This document shows positions 1 through 7,702 of a stretch of 64,000 bases of DNA, piece after piece. The notes under the pieces were generated by a model. The model was not told where the DNA came from. It searched no databases and saw nothing but the letters and a program-made list of their open reading frames with translations. This DNA is from Rhizobium sp. Q54 (GTDB lineage Bacteria; Bacteroidota; Bacteroidia; Flavobacteriales; Flavobacteriaceae). Position numbers and translations under genes: made by a program. How positions within the stretch are numbered: position 1 is the stretch's first letter; the number at the start of each line of letters is the position of its first letter. The stretch spans positions 1 to 64,000 of the forward strand of contig CALQAH020000004.1 in the NCBI GenBank assembly GCA_943328505.2, written 5' to 3'.

Positions 1-24
1 TTACAAATTTTGTAAAATATTTAT

Positions 25-54
25 TTGATTCTTATATTTTTAAAATTATCTTTG
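25..54 (+). promoter_or_regulatory. atpD promoter (Bacteroidetes type)
   Basis: A -7 box TATCTTTG (47-54) matches the Bacteroidetes TAnnTTTG consensus. A TTG at 25-27 lies 19 bases upstream, the usual -33 spacing. Transcription would start near 61, leaving a leader of about 55 bases before atpD. This is read from sequence only. Confidence 0.7.
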
Positions 55-112
55 CGCTTTGAAAAAAGAACATTTTTTCATAAACCTAAATAGCTATTAA
101 ATAAATACATAA

Positions 113-1627
<1,515 letters not shown>

Positions 1628-1644
1628 AATAGTTAGCAGTGATT

Positions 1645-1691
1645 AGTGTTCAGTATTCAGACTGAGCACTGAACACTGAGCACTGAACACT
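1645..1691 (+). repeat. Tandem and inverted repeat in the atpD-atpC spacer
   Basis: The 14-base unit ACTGAGCACTGAAC occurs twice in tandem (1661-1674 and 1675-1688) and is followed by ACT. AGTGTTCAGT at 1645-1654 is the exact reverse complement of ACTGAACACT at 1668-1677 and again at 1682-1691, so the transcript can fold into either of two hairpins between the two cistrons. Function is unknown. It could stabilise the 3' end of the atpD message or set the beta to epsilon ratio. Confidence 0.7.
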
Positions 1692-1698
1692 AAAAAAT

Positions 1699-1980
1699 AT
1701 GATTTTAGAAATAGTATCACCAGAAGCCTTATTATTTAAAGGAGAAGTAACTTCCGTTTCCCTTCCAGGAGTTGTAGGTTCTTTTCAAATTTTAAATAAT
1801 CACGCACCGATAGTTTCCACATTAAAAAAAGGAACCATTAAAATAGTTGCTGATAGTTTTAGTTTCAAAAAAGAAGTAGTAGAGAAGTTTAAAAAAGTAA
1901 ACGATCAAAACTATACTTTGGATATCGATTCAGGAACTATCGAAATGAAAGAGAACAAAGTAATTGTGTTAGCCGACTAA
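1699..1980 (+). CDS. atpC: F1 ATP synthase subunit epsilon
   Basis: Epsilon subunit of the F1 central stalk, which couples rotation to catalysis and in many bacteria inhibits ATP hydrolysis. The 93 residues cover only the N-terminal beta-sandwich (MILEIVSPEALLFKGEV, then LPGVVGSFQILNNHAPIVS). The C-terminal helical hairpin of the roughly 135-residue E. coli protein is missing. Short epsilon subunits are common in Bacteroidetes, so this is not a truncation by mutation, but inhibition through a C-terminal helix should be absent. It is co-transcribed with atpD across a 71-base spacer holding an inverted repeat and is followed by a strong hairpin terminator. Confidence 0.95.
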   Translation: MILEIVSPEALLFKGEVTSVSLPGVVGSFQILNNHAPIVSTLKKGTIKIVADSFSFKKEVVEKFKKVNDQNYTLDIDSGTIEMKENKVIVLAD

Positions 1981-2016
1981 GACAATTTAAAATAGATTCT
2001 GAAACTAATTCAGAAT

Positions 2017-2050
2017 ACAAAAAGCCAAACAGTATTGTTTGGCTTTTTGT
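2017..2050. terminator. Bidirectional hairpin terminator after atpC
   Basis: ACAAAAAGCCAAAC and GTTTGGCTTTTTGT form a perfect 14-bp stem around AGTATT. A-runs and T-runs at both ends suit termination of atpDC on the plus strand and of the small membrane protein gene on the minus strand, whose stop codon lies at 2058-2060. Confidence 0.85.
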
Positions 2051-2057
2051 ATTAAAC

Positions 2058-2222
2058 TTATCTCTTGAGGGATTTGATAACCATTGAGGCGAGTATATAT
2101 GCTTCAATAGCAAGTCCGACAATCAGAACATATTGTCCAAATTCATTGTGATTAATTTTTAGTAAGGCTCCAATAACGACTAATATCATACCAAGTATTA
2201 AAAAAGTCAGTTCTTTTTTCAT
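2058..2222 (-). CDS. 54-residue two-helix membrane protein, GldL-like
   Basis: A small hypothetical protein of 54 codons starting at an ATG complementary to 2220-2222. It has two hydrophobic helices (about residues 5-22 and 31-48) joined by a short polar loop, and ends in a basic KSLKR. The pattern GALLKINHNEFG followed by GLAIEAYILA resembles, by eye, the first hairpin of the gliding and T9SS motor protein GldL (GALFKI-H, then GL-EA). There is no GldL cytoplasmic domain. It lies directly downstream of the broken regulator remnant at 2229-2300, so the two may be leftovers of one cassette. Function is unknown. Confidence 0.6.
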   Translation of the reverse strand: MKKELTFLILGMILVVIGALLKINHNEFGQYVLIVGLAIEAYILASMVIKSLKR

Positions 2223-2228
2223 AATTAT

Positions 2229-2300
2229 TTATTTTATTTCGTTTACATATTCTAAAATATCTCCAGGCTGGTATTCAAAGACTTTGCAAATAAACAATAA
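2229..2300 (-). pseudogene. C-terminal remnant of a YozG-like HTH regulator
   Basis: The minus strand encodes ICKVFEYQPGDILEYVNEIK and then a stop. The YozG-type Cro/C1 regulators of the HTH_26 family typically end in almost the same string (ICKALxCQPGDILEY). Upstream of ICK the frame no longer matches the family (QIQNLLKLLF in place of a recognition helix), and the bioF start at 2348 occupies the space where the DNA-binding helices should be. The gene has therefore lost its 5' two thirds. The remnant now makes up much of the bioF upstream region. Confidence 0.6.
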
Positions 2301-2347
2301 TTTTAATAAATTTTGAATCTGGAAATGGTTGTTTATCTTTGTAAAAT

Positions 2348-3508
2348 ATGAAACAATTCCCAAAATCATTACACCAAAAACTACAACAACGTGAAGCCAA
2401 TAATGCTTTGCGGAAGTTATCATTACCGAATGATTTAATCGATTTTGCGTCCAATGATTATATAGGTTTTGCTCAAAACGAAACTATCTTCCACGATACA
2501 CATCAATTGCTTTTAGATAAAAACATAAAAGTCAATGGCGCCACTGGTTCCAGACTGCTTTCTGGAAATCATCTATTGTATCAAGAAGCGGAAGCATTTA
2601 TTGCTAATTTTCAAAAAACAGAAGCCTCGTTAATTTTCAATTCAGGTTACGATGCCAACGTAGGGTTTTTTAGCGCTGTGCCGCAACGAAACGACATCAT
2701 TCTATATGATGAATTGTGTCACGCTTCCATTCGCGATGGGATTCAAATGAGTAATGCCAAAAGCTACAAATTCCAACACAACGATTTAGAGGATTTAGAG
2801 AAAAGACTTCGACAAGCTCAGTCTGACAATCGTATTAATGAAGTGTATATTGTTACAGAATCTGTTTTCTCCATGGATGGCGATAGTCCCGATTTAGAAA
2901 AAATGGTTCAACTTTCTGAAAAGTACCATAGCTATTTGGTAGTTGACGAAGCCCATGCTTTGGGAGTTTTTGGTCAACAAGGCGAAGGATTAATCCAAAG
3001 TTTAGGATTACAAAATAATGTCTTTGCCCGAATAATGACTTTTGGAAAAGGATTAGGTTGTCATGGTGCAGCAATTTTAGGGAATGAAGTATTAAAAAGT
3101 TATTTGGTCAATTTTGCACGAAGTTTTATATATACCACAGGACTTTCACCACATTCGGTTGCTGCTATTCGTGTAGCGTATCAGCATTTAGAAAATGAAA
3201 AAAGGACTTTAGAAAAACTAAAAGGCAACATTATTCACTTCAATCAGGAAAAAGTGCGTTTAGGGTTGAAACCACTATTTGTTTATAGTAAATCAGCTAT
3301 TCAATGCGCTATTATTCCAGGAATTGAAAGAGTGAAAACCATAGCCAATCAATTGCAAGAAAAAGGGTTTGATGTAAAACCAATACTATCTCCAACCGTT
3401 CCCGAAGGACAAGAACGACTTCGTTTTTGCTTGCACAGTTACAATTCCGAAAAGGAAATTAGTGATTGCTTGGAATTGTTGAGTACTTTTGTGTTTGAAA
3501 ACAATTAG
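2348..3508 (+). CDS. bioF: 8-amino-7-oxononanoate synthase
   Basis: A PLP enzyme of the alpha-oxoamine synthase family. It condenses a pimeloyl thioester with alanine to give 8-amino-7-oxononanoate, the first committed step of biotin ring assembly. At 386 residues it is full length. Visible motifs are GSRLLSGNH, DELCHASIRDG, TESVFSMDGDSPDL, the cofactor Asp loop VDEAHALGVFG and the Schiff-base lysine K234 in TFGKGLGCHGA. It heads a cluster with bioD, bioA and a ketoacyl synthase. That neighbourhood decides against other members of the family such as 2-amino-3-ketobutyrate ligase or serine palmitoyltransferase. Confidence 0.93.
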   Translation: MKQFPKSLHQKLQQREANNALRKLSLPNDLIDFASNDYIGFAQNETIFHDTHQLLLDKNIKVNGATGSRLLSGNHLLYQEAEAFIANFQKTEASLIFNSGYDANVGFFSAVPQRNDIILYDELCHASIRDGIQMSNAKSYKFQHNDLEDLEKRLRQAQSDNRINEVYIVTESVFSMDGDSPDLEKMVQLSEKYHSYLVVDEAHALGVFGQQGEGLIQSLGLQNNVFARIMTFGKGLGCHGAAILGNEVLKSYLVNFARSFIYTTGLSPHSVAAIRVAYQHLENEKRTLEKLKGNIIHFNQEKVRLGLKPLFVYSKSAIQCAIIPGIERVKTIANQLQEKGFDVKPILSPTVPEGQERLRFCLHSYNSEKEISDCLELLSTFVFENN

Positions 3509-3515
3509 AAAAAAA

Positions 3516-3603
3516 TTACGCAGAGACACACAGAGAAAAAGAAAGATACACAGAGCAAATAAAACTCAGTGAATCTCAGAGAATCTCAATAAATCTCTGT
3601 AAA
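3516..3603 (+). repeat. Imperfect inverted repeat in the bioF-bioD spacer
   Basis: The 105-base spacer is built from near-repeated words (CAGAGA, CACAGAG, GAATCTCA, AATCTC). TTACGCAGAGA at its start pairs imperfectly with TCTCTGTAA at its end. The same word set, in a longer and better-paired form, fills the bioA-ketoacyl synthase spacer at 5629-5726. No reading frame is visible. Confidence 0.6.
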
Positions 3604-3613
3604 ACAAAAAAAT

Positions 3614-4231
3614 ATGAAAATATTCATCACAGGAATAGGTACCGATGTTGGTAAAACCATCGCATCTGCTATAACTACTGAAGCTTTACAAGCGGATTAT
3701 TGGAAACCTGTTCAAGCAGGAGATTTGGATAATTCGGATACACATAAAATCAGAAAATACATTTCAAATACCAAATCAATACTTCATGAAAACTCTTATC
3801 AACTCCATACGCCAGCGAGTCCACATTTGGCAGCAGCATTAGATGGAATTACAATAGATTTAAAGAAATTTGGCGAACCAAAAACCACGAATCATCTCGT
3901 TATTGAAGGAGCAGGAGGAATTTATGTTCCCTTAAATGATAAAGACTTGGTGATTGATTTAATTCAAAAGGACTATGAAGTTATTGTAGTTTCTCGTCAT
4001 TATCTTGGTAGCATCAATCATACTTTGTTGACGGTTGAAGCGTTACAAAACAGAAAATTAAAGGTTGCTGGTATTATTTTTTCGGGTGATGAAAATAAAG
4101 CTACAGAAGAAATTATACTAAAGAAAACTGGCTTGAAAATGATAGGTAGAATTGAAAACGAACCTTATTTTGATCAAAATGTGATTCAATATTATGCGGA
4201 TAAATTCCGTGAAAATCTTTTAAGTTTATAA
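3614..4231 (+). CDS. bioD: Dethiobiotin synthetase
   Basis: ATP-dependent carboxylase that closes the ureido ring of 7,8-diaminopelargonate to form dethiobiotin. The 205 residues are close to the usual length. The P-loop GIGTDVGKT is at residues 7-15, KPVQAGD at about 32-38, and EGAGGIYVPL at about 97-106, the segment that binds substrate and nucleotide. It lies between bioF and bioA in the pathway cluster. The only mild oddity is GIGTDVGKT where GTDTDVGKT is more usual. Confidence 0.95.
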   Translation: MKIFITGIGTDVGKTIASAITTEALQADYWKPVQAGDLDNSDTHKIRKYISNTKSILHENSYQLHTPASPHLAAALDGITIDLKKFGEPKTTNHLVIEGAGGIYVPLNDKDLVIDLIQKDYEVIVVSRHYLGSINHTLLTVEALQNRKLKVAGIIFSGDENKATEEIILKKTGLKMIGRIENEPYFDQNVIQYYADKFRENLLSL

Positions 4232-4234
4232 AAA

Positions 4235-4334
4235 ACAAGAGTAGAGAAGCAAGAAGAAAGATAACTTCTTAATGTATCTTTGCAACAATAATTTCGAAAG
4301 AGCTCTAGTCTTTTCTCTTGTATCTTTCTTCTAT
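4235..4334 (+). repeat. Word repeats in the bioD-bioA spacer with an embedded promoter box
   Basis: CAAGAAGAAAGATA (4250-4263) and TATCTTTCTTCT (4321-4332) are inverted copies. ACAAGAGTAGAGAAG (4235-4249) is loosely inverted at 4305-4321. The arms are not properly nested, so this looks more like shuffled words than one hairpin. TATCTTTG at 4275-4282 matches the -7 consensus and could start a separate bioA transcript, but no good TTG lies at the right distance. Confidence 0.45.
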
Positions 4335-4345
4335 TTTCTTTAAAT

Positions 4346-5617
4346 ATGACCCTTTCCGAAAGAGATAAAAAACACAATTGGCATCCTTACACACAGCATA
4401 AAACGGCTCAGTTTCATCCTGCCATTGTAAAAGGAAAAGACGCTTTGCTTTGGGATGAAAACGGCAAGGAATATATTGACGCAATCGCCTCTTGGTGGGT
4501 CAATCCTTATGGACATTCCAATCAGGTCATTGCCGATGCTATTTATAAACAGCTTACCACTTTAGAACATGTGCTTTTTGGCGGTTTTACCCACGAACCG
4601 GCAGTTTTACTGTCCGAGAAGTTGATGGAAATTTTGCCCAACAATCAAAAGAAAATTTTTTATTCCGATAATGGTTCTACCGCTGTGGAAATTGCAATTA
4701 AAGCTACGTTGCAGTTTTTTTATAATAAAGGAGAAAAACGAACCAAGATTATAGCCTTTGAAAATGCTTTTCATGGAGACACTTTTGGAGCTATGGCAGC
4801 AAGTGGAATTACTTTTTTTACAGAAGCTTTTAAAGGTTCCTTAATTGATGTTATTAGAATTCCAGTTCCAACTAAAGGTTCAGAAACTCAAAGTATTCAA
4901 ACTTTAAAAAATGCATTAGCAACCAACGAATGTGCCGCTTTTGTTTTTGAACCTTTAGTGCAAGGTGCAGCTGGAATGGTGATGTATGATGCAGCTGTTT
5001 TGGATTCCATGATAGCACTTTGTAAAGAAAATACAGTTTTCACTATTGCCGATGAAGTCATGACTGGTTTTGGTAAAACAGGGAAAAACTTTGCTTGTGA
5101 TTATTTGAACAACAAACCCGATATGATGTGTTTGTCAAAAGCCTTAACAGGTGGAACAATTCCAATGGCAATTACCACTTTTACTCAAGAAATTTTTGAT
5201 GGTTTTTGGGATGATGATGTCAATAAAGCGTTGTTTCATGGACATACTTTTACGGCCAATCCAACAGGTTGCGCTGCGGCTTTAGCCAGTATTGCTTTGT
5301 TGCAAAAAGCTGAAATGCAAAACAATATCCAACGAATTAACCAACAACATCTCAAGTTTCAAGAGCAGATTAAAATGCATCCAAAAGTAAAAACAACGCG
5401 TGTACTAGGTGTTATTTTTGCTTTAGAAATTAAAAGAGAAACAGAAGAAAGTTATTATGGTGATTTTCGAAATAAACTCTATAATTTCTTTATCGACAAC
5501 GGAATCATCTTGCGCCCTGTTGGCAATATTGTTTACATTCTTCCTCCCTATATTATTTCCGACACTCAATTAGAAAAAGTATATAAAACTATCGAAAAAG
5601 CATTGGAAATAGTATAA
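4346..5617 (+). CDS. bioA: Adenosylmethionine-8-amino-7-oxononanoate aminotransferase
   Basis: Class III PLP aminotransferase that uses S-adenosylmethionine as amino donor to convert 8-amino-7-oxononanoate to 7,8-diaminopelargonate. At 423 residues it is full length. DKKHNWHPYTQHKT at the N-terminus and the ASWWVNPYGH segment are typical of BioA rather than of ornithine-type transaminases. The cofactor region is FTIADEVMTGFGKTG, and the Schiff-base lysine is about K265 in CLSKALTGG. It sits between bioD and a ketoacyl synthase. The start has an alternative promoter box about 65 bases upstream. Confidence 0.95.
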   Translation: MTLSERDKKHNWHPYTQHKTAQFHPAIVKGKDALLWDENGKEYIDAIASWWVNPYGHSNQVIADAIYKQLTTLEHVLFGGFTHEPAVLLSEKLMEILPNNQKKIFYSDNGSTAVEIAIKATLQFFYNKGEKRTKIIAFENAFHGDTFGAMAASGITFFTEAFKGSLIDVIRIPVPTKGSETQSIQTLKNALATNECAAFVFEPLVQGAAGMVMYDAAVLDSMIALCKENTVFTIADEVMTGFGKTGKNFACDYLNNKPDMMCLSKALTGGTIPMAITTFTQEIFDGFWDDDVNKALFHGHTFTANPTGCAAALASIALLQKAEMQNNIQRINQQHLKFQEQIKMHPKVKTTRVLGVIFALEIKRETEESYYGDFRNKLYNFFIDNGIILRPVGNIVYILPPYIISDTQLEKVYKTIEKALEIV

Positions 5618-5628
5618 TTTTGTATTGG

Positions 5629-5726
5629 TTACGCGGAGATGCACAAAGATTTCTCAGAGATTCACAGAGAAATGGAATAAGAAACTCTGTGAATCTTAAT
5701 TTGTTCTCCGTGAATCTCTGTGTAAT
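5629..5726 (+). repeat. Nested inverted-repeat element in the bioA-ketoacyl synthase spacer
   Basis: GATTCACAGAG (5659-5669) and CTCTGTGAATC (5685-5695) form a perfect 11-bp inner stem. TTACGCGGAGA (5629-5639) pairs imperfectly with TCTCTGTGTAA (5715-5725) as the outer stem. The sequence is made of degenerate copies of GATTCACAGAGA. It fills the whole spacer between two genes that appear co-transcribed. It is related in wording to the bioF-bioD spacer. There is no coding potential and no T-run, so it is not an ordinary terminator. Confidence 0.7.
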
Positions 5727-5729
5727 AAA

Positions 5730-6914
5730 ATGAAAACCAAAATTGCCATCACTGCTCTCACTTCCATTTCTCCATTAGGAAATAATCCTACTGACATTTG
5801 GAACAATTATCTTTCGGACAAAACTTTGATTTCAACGAAAGAATTCGATGGTAAAAGCCAGTTTGTTGCGACAATTCCATCAGAAATCAGAAATGAAATT
5901 ACACAATTACGAAAAGAAGCTATTAAATACAAAGCATTAGATGAAACCGTTTTACTGGCGCTACTTACTTCCAGAAAAGCGATTAAAAACGCCGGTTGGA
6001 AACAAGGTGATGATTTTGGAATCAACATTGGCTCCTCGCGTGGTGCCACACAATTATTTGAAAAGCATCACAAGGAGTTTCTCGAAACAGGGAAGACAGC
6101 TACTTTAACTTCGCCTACAACTACTTTAGGAAATATTTCCTCTTGGGTAGCGCATGATTTAAAAAGTCAAGGTCCAGAAATCTCTCATTCTATAACCTGT
6201 TCTACCGCTTTACATGCGGTATTAAATGCTGTGGCTTGGTTGCAATCAGGATTGGCTACGAAGTTTTTAGTGGGTGGAAGTGAAGCACCATTAACGGCTT
6301 TTACGATTGCCCAAATGCATAGTTTAAAAATATACGCAAAAGAAAATCAAGAGTTTCCGTGTCGCGCTTTTGATTTAGAGAAAACAAAAAACTCGATGGT
6401 TCTTGGAGAAGGCGCAGCTATGGCTTGTTTGGAACTTGGTCAAAATAAGAATGCTTTAGCTTATATAACAGGAATCGGTTATGCTACGGATGAATTGGAG
6501 CATAATATTTCAATATCTGAAGAAGCAATTTGTTTTCAAAAATCGATGCAAATGGCTTTAGGTAAAACAAATTATGGGGAGGTTGATGTCATAATAATGC
6601 ATGCACCAGGAACTTTAAAAGGTGATATTTCAGAATACAAAGCCATCCAAAAAATATTTACTTCGTCAGTTCGCCATTCTGCCTCGGTTGGTGATACATT
6701 GCCAATGCTCACAACCAACAAATGGAAAATTGGTCACACTTTCGGTGCTTCTGGTATGTTGAGTATTGAAATGGCACTATTAATGCTACAACACCAAAAA
6801 TTTATTGGTGTGCCCTTTGCTAAAAATCAAGGAAATAGAAAAGAGATTAGGAATATTCTGGTCAACGCCGTAGGTTTTGGTGGGAATGCAGTGAGTGTTT
6901 TAATCTCAAAGTAA
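5730..6914 (+). CDS. Beta-ketoacyl-[ACP] synthase of the biotin cluster
   Basis: A thiolase-fold condensing enzyme of 394 residues. The Cys-His-His triad of KAS I/II enzymes is present: C157 in SITCSTALHAV, H291 in MHAPGTLKGD and H336 in IGHTFGASG. HAPGT replaces the common HGTGT, and the sequence is divergent from housekeeping FabF. It follows bioA directly, separated only by the inverted-repeat element, which suggests a role in making the pimeloyl thioester that BioF consumes. No bioC, bioH, bioW or bioI is in the window. The link to biotin is inferred from position. An unrelated lipid role remains possible. Confidence 0.8.
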   Translation: MKTKIAITALTSISPLGNNPTDIWNNYLSDKTLISTKEFDGKSQFVATIPSEIRNEITQLRKEAIKYKALDETVLLALLTSRKAIKNAGWKQGDDFGINIGSSRGATQLFEKHHKEFLETGKTATLTSPTTTLGNISSWVAHDLKSQGPEISHSITCSTALHAVLNAVAWLQSGLATKFLVGGSEAPLTAFTIAQMHSLKIYAKENQEFPCRAFDLEKTKNSMVLGEGAAMACLELGQNKNALAYITGIGYATDELEHNISISEEAICFQKSMQMALGKTNYGEVDVIIMHAPGTLKGDISEYKAIQKIFTSSVRHSASVGDTLPMLTTNKWKIGHTFGASGMLSIEMALLMLQHQKFIGVPFAKNQGNRKEIRNILVNAVGFGGNAVSVLISK

Positions 6915-6915
6915 A

Positions 6916-7380
6916 TTATTCTAAAGCTTTCATTTTTTCATAGACTAAATTACTTTCCCATCCTTTTCTTAAAAGATAATCACAAAATTTTTTACGTTTT
7001 TTTAATGTATTTTTTTCTAGAATACTCGTCCAGTGTTTTTCTGAAATTTTAGTAAAGGTTTCTAAATACTCTTCTTCTGAGATTTCTTGTAAGGCCAGTT
7101 TTATATTGGGTTGTGAAATCTGTCGCTGCTTGAGTTCATTAACAATTCTACTATTTCCCCAAAATTTTATGCGGTGTTTTCCTCTAGCAAAACTTCTTGC
7201 AAAGCGCTCTTCATTCAGATAATTTTCTTGGATAAGATATACAATTAGGGTATTTTTTTCTTCTTCGGAAATTAAAAACGGACGCAATTTTTCGTGAATT
7301 TCTTGATGACAACGATCTTGGTAACTGCAGTAATATTCTAACTTTTTTTTTAGGTCTGTTAGGGTTTTATTGATCTCCAT
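6916..7380 (-). CDS. recX: Regulatory protein RecX
   Basis: Small all-helical modulator that binds RecA filaments and limits recombinase activity. The 154 residues are the usual length, with three-helix RecX repeats visible from L31 onward: LIQENYLNEERFARSFARGK, then RIKFWGNSRIVNELKQRQI. The gene converges on the ketoacyl synthase with a single base between the two stop codons and no terminator in between. A minus-strand -7 box TACTTTTG lies at 7403-7410, placing the transcript start within about 20 bases of the ATG. recA is not in the window. Confidence 0.88.
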   Translation of the reverse strand: MEINKTLTDLKKKLEYYCSYQDRCHQEIHEKLRPFLISEEEKNTLIVYLIQENYLNEERFARSFARGKHRIKFWGNSRIVNELKQRQISQPNIKLALQEISEEEYLETFTKISEKHWTSILEKNTLKKRKKFCDYLLRKGWESNLVYEKMKALE

Positions 7381-7402
7381 TGTTTTGGGTATAGTGCGTA
7401 AA

Positions 7403-7410
7403 CAAAAGTA
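7403..7410 (-). promoter_or_regulatory. recX -7 box
   Basis: On the minus strand TACTTTTG fits TAnnTTTG and lies 23 bases before the recX start codon. No convincing TTG was found at the usual distance upstream. Confidence 0.45.
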
Positions 7411-7702
7411 AAGAATATAAAAATACTATTAGAAATAAAAGTATTTAAAAAAATATAGATATAAAGCTACATTTTACAGGAATGTACACAATAAAAAAAC
7501 ATAAGTTTTTGCTTTGTAGGAGTTTAATTAATACTAAGTTAAAATTGACTAATAATTAATCATTTCTTGACCTAAAACGCTTGGAATTAAGTAATTTCGA
7601 TGTAAATTTGTATGCCCAAAATCTACATTTATAAGTCTTGACCTTATTTTATGCGTAAAAACATAGCCATCGCTATGAATATAAAATAGAGATCACCTTT
7701 AA
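7411..7702. other. Intergenic region before the first giant T9SS gene
   Basis: About 290 AT-rich bases between recX and the 2015-residue surface protein. No reading frame or strong repeat was seen. The right half holds the plus-strand promoter at 7581-7610 and a leader of about 85 bases with a small hairpin (ATAGCCATCGCTAT). The left half looks empty. Confidence 0.6.
7581..7610 (+). promoter_or_regulatory. Promoter of the 2015-residue T9SS protein gene
   Basis: TTG at 7581-7583 and TAAATTTG at 7603-7610 with a 19-base spacer match the Bacteroidetes promoter pattern. The start codon is about 90 bases further on. Confidence 0.6.

Noticed and set aside
1628-1698. CRISPR-like repeats between atpD and atpC
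   Set aside because: Only two 14-base units directly abutting, without spacers and without cas genes.
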